The notes below the pieces were generated by a model that saw nothing but the letters and a program-made list of their open reading frames with translations, was not told the DNA's origin and did not search any database. A DNA stretch of 64,000 nucleotides. It comes from Lepidonotus clava (lineage: Eukaryota > Annelida > Polychaeta > Phyllodocida > Polynoidae). Where the stretch lies: contig OW387148.1 in assembly GCA_936440205.1 (NCBI GenBank), positions 27,893,961 to 27,957,960 on the forward strand. Direction: 5' to 3'. Made by a program: the position numbers and the translations under genes. Shown here in pieces: positions 43,555-55,996 of this stretch. The stretch's first letter is position 1; the number at the start of each line of letters is the position of its first letter.

Positions 43555-43766
43555 AGGCCTATATTCCAGATGCCGATTTTGCTGCCAAATTTAAAAATCG
43601 GCGACGGAAATAAAGCTTAGATAAACACATGTCACAAACCATTAGAAAGGTCTTGAAATTCTCTCTCAAATGATATAAAGGATATAAAGTTCCATGCCAC
43701 GTTCCAGGAGGAAATCGAACATGTACAAAATTGTCAGTATCAAAATCGGTAAGTGGAATATAGGCT
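43555..43766. mobile_element. AGGCC(T)ATATTCCA family, copy P4
   Basis: Left AGGCCTATATTCCA and right TGGAATATAGGCT, flanked by TTA on both sides. Outer interior repeats GCCGATTTT and AAAATCGG; the centre shares CATTAGAAAGG and CTCAAATGATAT with copy P6 (58621-58816). 212 bp. Confidence 0.75.
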
Positions 43767-45218
43767 TTAGCATTCAGTTCTAAAAGGTTATAGTTGTCCC
43801 AATCCTATTCGCAGAATCCTTTCTGCTGTATGAGTATATAGCCACTCAGTAGAGATCACCTGCTTAGAAGGTAGACCTAGGACGTCATAACTGCGGTCTC
43901 TTTGTAACTTAACTCTTTCAGTTGACGTCAGGCACTGCAGCGCTTTAGACTTAGAGGCGTTAGTCAGTAAGTTAATTATAGTGAGTTTATGGAGGAATCA
44001 TACAGGTGCAGACTAAAATGAAGGGCCATTCCTTTAAAGTTGGTGGTTCTTTTTCTGTTGCAACTATGTATTAGTTATTTGATGTTTTAAAGTGTTGCCA
44101 TGTGAATTAATCAGAATGAGTATGGAAAAATTGGGAATTAACATAATCATAGTATTTAGCTGAGAGCAGACATCATAAAAAGTGAACTGCATTTTTAAAC
44201 AACTAAAAGTAAAACAATAATAAATGATACATTTCTAAGTGACTGGCGGAGGACTTAGATCTATGTTTTTAGTTGTCACTTTGATGCACATCATATGGAA
44301 TTTTCCAAATGGAAACAGTAGTCCGTCAATTTTGCATGAGCTTCTATTACCTTATGCTGCTTAAAATCTCCTTTTGAAGACACAGGCGGCTAACATCAGG
44401 GTGTTGCGCCAAAGGCTAATTATTCTGGTTTCTATCCTCCCTTACACCTGCTTCTCCCTAGCCGCCACTGCAAGTCCTTTGAAATACCGTAAGCGTTAAT
44501 TTCGTGTAATGCAAATTTCGCTTGATTCCCAAAAGACAGTGTAATAAGATAAATATAAATCAGAGATGTTCTTAATTTTTTTCATCATTTCATTTTGTTG
44601 GAGCGTGAAAAGAAATCATTGCAAAAAAAAAAAAGAAAAAAAAAAAGGCATGGTTGCGGTTGTAAGCAAAGAATAAAACCTTCGAAAATACTATTGCTCG
44701 CAAAACATGGTGAAGAGGCAATTGCAAAGGTCATCTTACATCGTGAGATCCCCTGGGTTTCCATTTCTTAAAACAAATAAAAAGGCATTGTCATCAGTAT
44801 TTCCCTCAATTAAAGTACTCTTTTTTTGTACAAAGCATTCTCCCGCGTTAGCACACTGACATTTACAGAGGTAGGGATTTGAATGGGATGTTAGGTTTGG
44901 GCTTTATGTATGGAAAATGAATAGAGTGTGTTACATTAAATTCAGATGTTTAATTGAGTTAAACCCCCACTCACCTATAGATCTATAGTTGTTCCTTAAC
45001 CAGTTAACAAGAAGACACTGATTAAGGGCCAACGGTATAATCGACAGAAATATGCAAAAGTCTACCCACAAAAATGATCAAATCAAATATACAAATTGTA
45101 GGTTTCGTACCTAAGACAATGATGTCGCCTGTAATCTAGGCATAAGGAATAATGGATTGATCGATGGATTAATTGATGGATAAACATCTATCGACAAATA
45201 TGTAGAAAGAACATAAAT

Positions 45219-45447
45219 CAGGCCGATAGCCCGGGGGGTTTCGGGGGTTCATACGACCCCCCCCCTCCTTGGACGACCCCTCCTTTAAAACATGACTTCT
45301 ATGGTCAATTCAAATAAAAATTTGAAATAAAATTTGAAATAAAAAATTAGATATATTTTAGCCCAAAATTCAGAAAAAAACGACCCCCCGCACCCTGAAA
45401 AAAAGGTCAAAATACGAACCCCCTGAAAAAAGCTGGCTACCGGCCTG
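45219..45447. mobile_element. Element with CAGGCCGATAGCC ends
   Basis: Left CAGGCCGATAGCCCGG and right GGCTACCGGCCTG are inverted repeats; the interior has C-rich blocks near both ends (CGACCCCCC). 229 bp, no transposase, target duplication not clear. CAG termini suggest hAT. Related to 8844-9033. Confidence 0.65.
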
Positions 45448-45649
45448 AATCCTTGAAAATCACGTAATATGCGAGAAAGAAATACCACACCAAAACCCTC
45501 AATACAAACAATCCACATCTTCTGGCCCTCAGTGTAACACCCTCACCCCTCATGACATCAATTCAAGACACTGAATCTCAGGACAAAGCCGTCAGGTGAC
45601 CTCTCCTCAATCTCCACCACATCTAGGCCAGCTACCACTCTCCACCGGG

Positions 45650-45900
45650 GGTCGTGGCAGGCTGAAATGTCAGCCTAATGAAGGTCCTTAGCCGCCATCT
45701 TGACTCCCCGTCCCTCCACGGTGGGGGTATGTGGTGTGACTACACGGGGGAACTGGAAGAGGCAATTAGTGGCCGGACGGCTGGCCTCAGACACTTCCCC
45801 ATTACGGAAAAACGCATTAAATTTTCGCTCCCCAAACGCATTAAATTTTCGCTCCCTGCGCATTTTTGCGAATTTCACCTAAAATATAATTTAGTATGAA
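45650..45900 (+). other. G+C-rich patch with a 23-bp direct repeat
   Basis: AAACGCATTAAATTTTCGCTC occurs twice back to back at about 45808-45856 (shown here as a 20-base core plus one flanking base omitted). Three short overlapping ORFs cross the patch on both strands and none has a recognised domain, so I call no gene. Confidence 0.35.
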
Positions 45901-46194
45901 ATAATAAATATAAAGGGGGTGGTGTTTCTATTTGAATTTAAAAAATTTCTAAATTGTGCTGTAACCAATTGGTTATGAATTGACTTCAGTTGTACATATT
46001 TTTAAAAAGAATTTTCGTTTACAAAATTCGCATATGGAAAATACACGAGAAAATGTGTACACACAGCGGACATACAGCTTTCATTGCACCAACAAAGAAT
46101 CATCGGAACTGTTGCATTCTTTCAAATCAATGAAAATTTAAAGACACGAACATATCTACGTTCCGCAGAAATTAGTACGAAAAGGTGAGCTTGG

Positions 46195-47620
46195 CATAGG
46201 GGTGGGGGTCGCCTGAGTCCGCGCCCACTCGCTACGTGCTACTTACTGCTAGCCAGGGGGGCTTGACGCTACAGTAGGGGGGGGGGATGCGAATCTCCAA
46301 TTATAATGCAATTATAAAGTTACAAAATCGATAACACACATAAACCGATGGGGGATTGAGGAAAGAAAACTTCGGGGGTGGGGCATTTAAATCTTGAAAT
46401 GGTACCCTGGTACTTTGAAATGATTCCGATTGTCCTTTTTTCCTTAAAGGGAGCCAAAAGCAATGTTGTGTCAAAATATGACAAAATTTCGCAAACTCAA
46501 ACAATTATGAAATTTAAGAGTCTAAATTTAGCCATTGGTATGGTATAAATCATGATAGCTTACAATAACTTTACTTGGATTTCATATTACTCCTGTCATA
46601 TATGCCTGTAGACAGCAATGTTGTAAACAAACCAAATTTGGTGAGTTACCAAAATTGACTGGGGATGGGTTTTAATGTATTTTGATGTAGTTTTAACCCT
46701 GTTTTCACCATCTATTCTTCACCTCAGGCCTAAGCTATGGTCATAGCATATTTCAACAGTTAACAGAATTTGCAAACATTTTGCAAATTCAAAATTTATT
46801 TTTGACCCTACATTGCTTTTGGCTCCCTTTAAATCTACAACAAATAAAGAACGGCAAAGGTCTGATGGATTAATGTGAGTGTACAGGATGCACAAAAGAT
46901 GCATCCCGCGGAAATTAACCCATTCACAAAATTCCCAGAACGCTAACTGACCATGGGGCTGGCCATTATGCACGACTCCCAATGAGAGGAAGGGATGGTC
47001 TGTGGTGTTGATTTCGCCTGACCCTTCGCCCACTCCCTATTATACTACTTAGGCTGACCAAGGGGGCCTCCTGCTAGGGTGGGGTCAGTTATATATAGCT
47101 GGGGCCGGAGGTACGTACCGATCAACTTTCCATAATGGGACTGTACACCCCCACCATCAGTGTGTCCATGGCTGTGCGTGAAAAGATGATAGGCCTAAAT
47201 ACAAGTATTCTATGACATGCGATTTAAACTTAGAACTGGAGGGAACGATTGTGTGTTTTTGATGCATTTTTCCCATTTTGCGCTCATTGAATGTTGTGTA
47301 ACATGCGGGTCAGCAATTCTGTTTAGCGACTTTGTGTAATTTAATGGATTTAGGCCTCTTTTTCATCATTTTTATGCTGCCGCGAAGACAGTTGATCATA
47401 TCTAAAATCATATTACCTACGCAACTTTAAGGAATTATCATAACTAAGCATAATCTTCTCTGAAACAAATACGACCACGTGTTTCAATTTTAGAAAATTG
47501 CCGCCTTTTCAGACAAAGTGATGGGTTGTGGGGTAGGCGTTACCTGACCCAACGCCCACTCCCCACCACTCCCTATATACTACTTACATTAATGACGGGG
47601 CATTCTACGTGGGTGAGGCG
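46195..47620 (+). repeat. Three dispersed copies of a GCCCACTC / TACTACTTA unit
   Basis: The order GCCTGA or ACCTGA, CGCCCACTC, TACTACTTA, then a G-rich segment occurs near 46210-46285, 47010-47085 and 47535-47620. Spacing is about 800 and 525 bp. Each is preceded by a short G-rich approach, suggesting an old duplicated unit of several hundred bp. Confidence 0.5.
46448..46828. mobile_element. MITE with AGGGAGCCAAAAGCAATGT ends, TTAA target
   Basis: Left AGGGAGCCAAAAGCAATGT and right ACATTGCTTTTGGCTCCCT are perfect 19-bp inverted repeats, with TTAA immediately outside both. TTAA duplication is the piggyBac habit, although piggyBac ends usually start CCC. 381 bp, no transposase. It lies between the first two copies of the unit described for 46195-47620. 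Confidence 0.75.
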
Positions 47621-48554
47621 AGTTACATACAATAATGGCCACGCAAGTCCATTCAAGGCCACTTTAGCTTTTACGTAATGACTACCATTAGATTAAGCAA
47701 TGCAGCTTTCTGTGAAAATGACAGTGGGGACCTATAGGTATTTCAGGCAAAGTGTATCATTATTCTGCTCTTGGACTATAACTGGGACAAAGATTTTACA
47801 ATAGATCTTAATCCTTTCACTACCAGATATCTCATTTTATAACTGATAATAACTCAAATATTGTCCCAAATACAAAACATGCAAAACCACATGGTCAGAA
47901 ACTTAAATTCTGTTCAGACTCTTCGCCTGTTCAGGTGGATAAAATGGCTGTATCTCTTGTTCTAATTTGATATTTGAAAGATCTGTTAAGATTCCAAAAC
48001 CTGGATTTATCCCCGTAAAATGATGTCACTTTGGTATTTCCCTTTGGTAATGAAAAATGGCCTTATTTGGCCAAATTGTAACAATCCTAGTATAAATAAA
48101 ATATTTAAAAAAAATCAAAAAAATCACCATAGGGCTACAATTGTGGCCTCTGAAAGTGAAAGGGCCAAAACCACCAAGGTTCATACAAAAAACAAGGAAG
48201 CCTTGGCAGGTAGAAAGTAATGGTGTCGGGCCTCAGGAGGGCTTATAAGTAGAGAGCGTGTCCCGACACAGGAGGACCCTTAAGAGCCCTTGGTGCCTCA
48301 CACCTTAATGCTCCTTCATCCACCTTCACTCCAGGCTGGGACACTTAAGGGGGCCTTGCTTTTTGGTGGCAGTGAGAGAACCACTAATCTTGTTAAGTGA
48401 TGGAGCGACGTGACAGGGATATTACTGGCTTGATTTATACCTGCGTTGGTGGCGGTAAATTATAGGTAAGGCTAGGGTTGAATAATCCATGGCAATGTGA
48501 TTATTCATGAAAGATATATCTGTATCGTCTATTCTATAGGCCTATATCATCTTA

Positions 48555-48764
48555 ATCACTGTATATCAGTAATGTAAACTAATGGATATTATGGAGCTGG
48601 TATATGAAAACATCCTTATGGGTAAGGACTAATTTGATGGCCATTACTTGTTGATAGCCATCACTGTATATCAGTAATGTAAACTAATGGATATTATGGA
48701 GCTGGTACATGAAAACATCCTTATGGGTAAGGACTAATTTGATGGCCAATACTTATTGATAGCC
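48555..48764 (+). repeat. Recent tandem duplication, 105 bp x 2
   Basis: 48555-48659 and 48660-48764 are almost identical, differing at only a few positions, both running from ATCACTGTATATCAG to TTGATAGCC. Low divergence suggests a recent duplication or, less likely, an assembly artefact. Confidence 0.9.
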
Positions 48765-50459
48765 ATATTTCAGTTAGTAGAATTATTGTCGGTTATTTCT
48801 TTCAATCTAATTCAGAAGTGAATTAAGGGAATGTAAGCAAATGTTTGATTACTCAACAGGAAAAATTAAAGACTATAAATTTAAAAAATCTCTACAACAT
48901 CAATATCAAAACAAATGAAACTTCATGCATATGTATGGTGTCATATTAGGAAATATTGAATCAGTCTTTGATAAGCCTTAACTGGAAATAATTATCATTA
49001 AAATGTCCTAGACATTTTGATGATCCTAGCTGTAAATATCCACCCAGTAAGCGCTGCCTAGACCCCACTTAATGGGTCCATTTAATCCCCCATACTCTCT
49101 GGCAGGTCTCTAATAGGTCTAAGCACCGTTCGCACGTTACAATAGGCCCTGCTGTGATATAACACAAGATTAAATCTTACGTAGGAATATATGGTGTAAG
49201 TAATGGTGTCATAAGGCTATTAGGAGCTATCGGAGAACTGTCTGGAATGATAAGGCTTATTGTGAATGTTCTAGGAAGGCTATTTGACTGAATTGACAGG
49301 ATATGTGAAAAGGAGACTTAAGAGGCATTTATGAACATGGTTAAGATTCACTAGGTCTTGTCAAACATTGCTAGAAAAACAGCATTTTCATCATTTGAAT
49401 TATCATGATTACTTTTTTGTTCAAGAGTTGTGTTTCTTACTTGTTGGAACTTCAGCGGCTCGCCTAGTTCTCAAATTCTCCTCTTGCAATTTCATAACCA
49501 CATAATTTCAGTCCACCCACAGACATCTACCACGTTTCATAAAAATCCTAATTTCCGCCCACCATTCTATTTGTGAATGCCAACGATATCACAGGAATAC
49601 AAGCACATTAGATTTGATATGTAAGAAATGCAATAATTAGTGAATCACGAGCATGTAGGACCTCTGTCACGAGTCTATTGTGAGCTTATTGTGAGTCACT
49701 CACAAATGGATATCCTATTAATTGTATCAATCAATTTACCTTAAATACGTCCACCCAGTCTAATGTGTGAGGGAGGCTTTAGGATAAGCCCTTTGACAAA
49801 CCCACCAGTTTACCAAAGGTTCCAGACGGCCTGATCAGCAATGATAGGCCTAATCCTGACACCATTTTTAACACCATAATTTTCCTTTCTAAGATTTACA
49901 TAATATCTTCTAAAACTCTGGATCAAATCTCCTTTGATAGTAACGGGATGATTCTCATATCAATATCCATCGTCATGTGTAAACTAGGTTTGAACAAGGA
50001 CCAAAACCGCAGGCTTCCGCTTGGGGGCAGTGTCAATATCCCTTAGTGCATATGAAAGCTGGCCCCATAGGCCCTGGAGGCAGGATTCATGCAGATGCTG
50101 GTTCCAGGGCCCAAGAGACTGGACCTGATTTAGGCTTTACGCCTTGCTGAGCTCAGCGCTAATTGTATTGATTGGGCTGGGCGTGTTGTTAAGGTGGGGT
50201 GTCCAGGGTAGTGTTCATAATATTCTGTGATAAGAAGCCAATTAGTAAGTGTGATTAGTCGCCTTTTAATAAGGCATTAATCATCCTAGCAAGTTGCATC
50301 ATTGGCCTGGGTGCGAAGCAGAATAATTTGGTATGGCTTAAAGACTATATGATTAATGGTAATTTGGTGAGATCACATGTAACTGATAGTCGAGTATTAC
50401 GGTTAATTAAGGGGACATAGGTAATCTTAATCTTTTGTATTAAAAGTAAGATTATTCAA

Positions 50460-50945
50460 CATTTATCCATTTATCTAGGTACAGTCCACCCATCTATCCA
50501 TTGGCGTATTATCCATGAGATATTTGTCCTTACATTAAATTTATCATCCATGTTTTAACTCCATACATTTTCCATCTATGTCTCTCTAACAAAACATCCA
50601 TCTGTTCCTTTTATCCAACGAGCTTTAAATTTCAATGTTCAAGATCTATCCATATTTCACGTGCATATTTAATCTACCCATATCCAATCTACCAATCTAT
50701 AACAAATATCCTATCAATTTTATCCATCAGTTAACCGCAAAACAGTCCGCCAGTCACTCCTTTGCAGGTCACAAATTGTATCCGTCAATTTAACATCAAT
50801 TTATTTCTTTTTATACCCATTCACTTTCAATCATATATATCCTTTTAACCATCCATTTCTAATAAACCCATCAATTTATCCCCCAAATATTACCCATATT
50901 CCATTCATCTATCCCCTGACCACCCAGTCCATCCATGCAGTACTC
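50460..50945 (+). repeat. Degenerate TCCATC-type simple repeat region
   Basis: About 480 bp in which ATCCATC, TATCC and ACCCATC words are strongly over-represented on this strand without a strict period: a decayed tetranucleotide array. Confidence 0.5.
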
Positions 50946-51394
50946 CATCAATGCTTATGCCACCTCACTTCCTGGAATGCCCATTTCTAGGCACACGTCA
51001 TCGCTGCATAAATATCCAGCAGCCAGATATTGGCAAACTGAGAGCCAGAAATAGTTTGGGTTCCACACTGCCATAAACGAAACTAATTGCATTTGTTTTA
51101 TGTGCATTGTCTCCATATTAACTACCTAATTGGCGTATTATGTAGTTGTTTGGCGTCATTGAGGGGGTGTAGGCCTGTATCCTTTGGAAGGGGGAATTGG
51201 TGCAAAAGTGTTGAGTGAGATTTTAACATAACACAAGGACACGGAAATATCTGAGTAATCCCTCTCGTTTTGATTACACTTTTTTTCTTACTTAATAATC
51301 TTATGGATCTTAACCTATTTATTTCTTGGCCAAGTGGCATGTCTGTGAAGTCATTGTAAACTTTTGGCAGTATTACGCGAGCTGACTCGGGCTG

Positions 51395-51605
51395 TGATAT
51401 CAGCAAAATATGATGATTTTACTGAGAATTCACTTACAGGAGTGATATAATTATAAGTTAAAAATTGGCAATTTGGAGTATCTTACATGTGTAACAAAGA
51501 ATGTTATCTCTAAAATGTGAGACTTCTCTGCAGCATCGTCATATCACAGCTGAAGTTGTGTAGCGTAATACCGACTTTAACATGACGGGTCTTAAGTGTG
51601 AATAT
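51395..51605 (-). repeat. Dispersed repeat R, copy 3 (reversed)
   Basis: On the minus strand it runs from GACCCGTCATG through GGTATTACGCTACAC, GAGAAGTCTCAC, TTCTTTGTTACACATG, GATACTCCAAATTGCCAAT and TATCACTCCTGTAAG to TAAAATCATCATAT. It is the most complete copy and lacks the hairpin seen at 42401-42549. Confidence 0.65.
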
Positions 51606-51857
51606 GAACAGAAGAGAATGATTACATGAAGCCAAAGACTGACTAGCTTATCTACTTCTTCCCATCATGGTCAGCTGATTTAATGGATTTTAAGCTACCT
51701 GAAAATTAAATCAAGATGCATTCTATCCAGTTTCTCATCAAGTCTCAAGCATGGTCAATTTGATTTTTTCTTGACATTGCAAGTTATTCATCATTTAAGA
51801 AACATAGTTTTGGGAAACCGGTTGGTATCAGTTATTTTTAAATAGGGGTCAGTTAAA

Positions 51858-52130
51858 TAGGGGTCGAGGTGGCCAATGTCGTTGAGGTATTGGGACCACT
51901 CGTTGGGATTGGCATCCCATGGGTTCGAGTCCCATGAGGTGCAGCATGGAAAAATAGGACATTTGGATGACCCCTGCACGGAATTGTACCCAAATGCTCC
52001 AAACAGGACCACATTGGGAGACCAGACAGACTGTGAGTTGAATCCTGTATAAATAAAATGAACAAAAAAAAATGAAAATAATAATAAAAATAATAAAAAT
52101 AAGCGACAAAGACATGCGACATCGGCGTTT
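51858..52130 (+). mobile_element. tRNA-derived SINE with A-rich tail
   Basis: The head resembles a tRNA: GTGGCCAATGTCGTTGAGG for the A-box region and GGGTTCGAGTCCC for the B-box and T arm, about 40 nt apart. A 100-bp body follows, and a tail of AATAAA- and AATAATAAAA-type repeats. Long minus-strand ORFs here are products of the tail and body. No clear target duplication. Confidence 0.7.
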
Positions 52131-53845
52131 AACAAAAAATTTGACACGTGACATTGGGACCTCCCATCGAGAGCCCCTATAAAGTTGTTGGTGCAATTCT
52201 AGCACTCCAAATTGTATTTTTTCCCCCAGATAATATCGAAGGTGTTTCACGGACATGACATTTTCAGTTTTATTACAGACACCATGACAGGTATCAACTT
52301 CGTAGGATTATTACCTAAATTCACCTGACTATGTCATCATGAATGTGAATTATAACTGCTGAGATTTGCAAATATGGGAGATTTCTGTGGACACTATCAT
52401 AATATTTATCATTTGACTTACCTTCAAGGCACTGAAGTATCAGTTATAAATACATTTTAATTGACACAGAATTACATCAATTAGCAAAGTTGATTGCGTG
52501 CGACTTCTTTTAATGACTGGATCACAATTAAATGCAGGTGAGGTTTTAGTCGCCTTAACTGCTGATATAAAACATTCCACGTTTTATAATCACATTTCTT
52601 TTTTGTAAATTACGGTTCAAATATAGATTCTCCGATAGCCGAGAATAACATTGGCTATTTGGGACCTTGCGTCCGGGCAGCTTACATTGATACTACTTTT
52701 ATCTAGCATTTCTCAGAAATGTGAGTAGAAAAGATATCATTAGTATCACTATAGGACAGAAAGATCTTCCTGCCTAGTAGCATAGAGATACATACGACTA
52801 TATATGTATATGAAAGTAGTAAGGGGAAGTTAAGGTAGGAAGTCTGTATTCCTGTGCAAAGCTCTTTATAACCTAGTCCCGAATCAAGAATATGGTCTTA
52901 ATCGGCGCTCTATTTCGTCTATATACCAGTTACAAGAACGTCGAGTCGTACTTGCGACTGCCACTTTAAAGAATAATTGGAAGATTTGATTCTTTATATT
53001 AGGACGATTTGACCATAATAAGTATAAGATGGCCTTTTTGATCTTGAAATTATTTCTTTTGTAAAGACTGGAAAACTCTTATTTTCTGAAATGATTGAAT
53101 TGTACACACAGATGGTCTACCTGGTGTGAAACCCACCTGTTAATTTTTCTTTTATAGTCAATGAAGTTTACAGACTGAAATTGTACGTTTCTTAAATCTA
53201 TTCGATCTGTTCAACACTTTGATCGGGGGGGGGGGGGGGGTCATATATCTGCTCTCCAGGCTGGAGAGAATGATAGGAAACGTTTAGGCGATGGTTGATT
53301 TGCATCTGCTCCAAATTACGAACCAGACAGATAAATTTGAATTACATAAAATCTTGAATTGAATTAATTTGGTTCTCTGGTACTACCATCTATATACACG
53401 AATCTGTTACACGAGCTGATAATAATCCAATCGTCAAAATTAGATAATTCCCATCTCACGCAATAAAGATTATTCTTATGTAACCGATAATAATCACAAA
53501 CTACCAAATTGTACCGTTCTCTTGAACCTAATATACGTTTGTTCTATTCAGTGTTCCGAAGTGAAATCGAAGGTATTTACGTGTGATATGGGTTTCAACA
53601 ATTAATTTAGAATGTGGAAACTGTTGCCAGTCTTGCTTTTTCAAAAAAAAGTTTATATCTTATTTTCCATCTTATTTTTCTATTCCATCGCCTCAGATTA
53701 TGACGTAGTAATAGATAGTTTAGAAAGTCACCTGTAATTTGACTTATAGTATGCAGTGTGCATTGAACGAGAGCTCAATAATCAAGAAACGCCCACATTC
53801 AAACATATTTTCGCACCATCTTCTTACTCTTACCTCAATGCAATC

Positions 53846-53985
53846 CTGTTGTCGTTCAAGCCTCTCGTAGCCCTTCGCCTTGTTGTCAGTCAAGCATAGA
53901 GAGTAACCCCATGCCCTGTGGTCAGTCAAGCATTTAAGTAACTCCATGAACTCTTGTTATCAACCAAATATGGTAATCCTTTAAG
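53846..53985 (+). repeat. Minisatellite, about 36 bp x 4
   Basis: GTTGTCAGTCAAGCAT or GTGGTCAGTCAAGCAT followed by TAACCCCATG or TAACTCCATG recurs, with poorer outer copies. The minus-strand reading repeats a CLTD-GY motif, which is explained by the tandem structure. Confidence 0.7.
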
Positions 53986-54011
53986 TGACCGCTTCTACTA
54001 TTCTAGGAATG

Positions 54012-54847
54012 TCTTTCAAAATGAGGACACATTCAAATTCTTTCATGCTTCACTTATAATAAGGTCAGGAATGCTTATACTGCATAAAACATAACACAGG
54101 GTCAATGTTCGCTGTTACATACCATTTGTATACAGTTAAAACGAGTCAGCCACTAAATCTAACACTGGTCAACAACAACAGGGAGGAATGCCAATTACTC
54201 TATACATAAGGGGGTTTCAAAGCATGCACTGATGTTGTAAACAAGAGGAAATGTTTTGAATGCTTACGACTCTTTCAAGTTTAGGCGGATATCAGTGGCG
54301 GATCCAGGGGGGGGGGGGGCAAAAGGGGCAATTGACCCCCCTCCTAGATCAAAAATGAACTCTCGTAGTTTTGACAAATCCGAGGAGAAATTTTGCAAGG
54401 TAATTCATGGGGGGTGGGGGCAGATAACTTGCCCCCCCCCCCTCCCACCCCTAGTAGACAGACCCTGGATCCGCCCCTGGATATACTTCTTTTTACATGT
54501 ATTCTAGATATACAAGATATATATCTATATATATTTTATTCTAGCTATATAGGATCTTCCTTCAAAATGAGGACACATTCAAATTCTTTCATGCTTCACT
54601 TATAATAAGGTCAGGAATGCTTATACTGCATAAAACACAACACAGGGTCAACGCTCGCTGTTACATACCATTATACCGAGTCAGCCACTAAATTTGACAC
54701 TGGTCAACAATAACAGGGAGGAATGCCAATTACTCTATATATAAGGAGATTTCAAAGCACTGACGTTGTAAACAAGAGGAAATGTTTTGAATGCTTACGA
54801 CTCTTTCAAGTATAGGCGGATGTACTACTTTTTACATGTATTTATAA
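54012..54847 (+). repeat. Tandem segmental duplication, one copy carrying a transposon
   Basis: About 290 bp (from TTCAAAATGAGGACACATTC to TTTTTACATGTATT) occurs at 54012-54505 and again at 54556-54847. The first copy is longer because it holds the element at 54293-54479; the second preserves the matching unoccupied site (GGCGGATGTAC). Divergence between copies is modest. Confidence 0.88.
54293..54479. mobile_element. hAT-like element, CAGTGGCGGATCCAGG ends
   Basis: Left CAGTGGCGGATCCAGG and right CCTGGATCCGCCCCTG are inverted repeats with G and C runs just inside. GATAT abuts both ends. The neighbouring duplicate shows the same site without the element, which proves insertion and fixes its ends to within a base or two. 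187 bp, no transposase. Confidence 0.85.
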
Positions 54848-55914
54848 AGATATCACTGGCCCTGTTTACTGTAACTAATCTTTAGTCCGGAACTTCAATG
54901 GATTATTATGAATAGAAAAATAAGGATAGGATTTCTTGAGGGTTTATTCTTGGGAAGACTAATCAAATATGAATGGCAAAACATATAGAAGGAATCACTG
55001 AATAAGCAGGGCAGATCTTTTTTTACTTATATCGGATTCATTATTAAATCTTTCTTTAAAATCCTGAATAAAATTAAATACGTAAAGCTATATTTGTGGA
55101 CGCTGTAGTAATAGCAGCTAAGAATAGGATATGCATTAAACATACGGTTGACTATACTAAATCACGATTTATTTACTCTTGTTGTTTTGATATATTCAGG
55201 TATATGAATGTGATATTGTAATTATTATATTCTACTTACAGTCGGAGAATGTTCTTTCATTCCATATTAGGCCTATCTGTAAATAAATCGATTTGAAAAT
55301 ATTCTACTTTTTTCAATAGCAGAATGCTCCTCCATATAAGGCCTACCATACATTAAATTAAAACTACATAATCAGTTATGACCGCACTTTACTTCATGTT
55401 ACACATACCACAAGATTACAAATCAAATCATCATAATTATACAATCATATGTGACATATTTATTGTTATATATAAATGCCGAAGAACTATACAAATAACA
55501 CATAACCGGATATAGAAACTATCCTGTGTGAGAAAAGTTAAGGAAGTTATAATCTGAAGATATCGTGAATCGTTTGCCATCCTTAAATAGGCCTATCCTA
55601 AAGCCAACTCGTTTGTCCTCCTCGAGTAGGCTTACACAGGCGGTTATTTACCCATTGTGAGGTACAAAACCATCTGCCTAGTTGTATTTTTGTCAAGAAG
55701 GGAAATAGCCGGCAAATACGGCCGGCATTTTTGCGTGGGAGCTCAATGTTAAAGGCGTGAGAATACCACGCCGGGCAATGCCTGAAGGGTGTGGGGGCTG
55801 TCCACTACCGGTGATTGGAAGGTGGGTGTGTAGGGAGAGGTGGGGGGGGGCACTCATTTTTTAAAGGTAGAATGAATGAATTATTAAGAGAGTAAGAGGA
55901 GAGTTCAATGGTGC

Positions 55915-55996
55915 GTGAGTGAGTGAGTGAGTGAGTGAGTGAGTGAGTGAGTGAGTGAGTGAGTGAGAGTGAGTGAGTGAGTGAGTGAGTGAGTGA
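55915..55996 (+). repeat. (GAGT)n microsatellite
   Basis: About 20 nearly perfect GAGT units with one interruption (GAGAGTGAG). The minus-strand frame with a Ser-Leu-Thr-His run is an artefact of the repeat. Confidence 0.95.

Noticed and set aside
51791-52256. Minus-strand ORFs of 89-135 codons
   Set aside because: They are the antisense of a tRNA-derived SINE and its A-rich tail, which reads as Phe-rich sequence.
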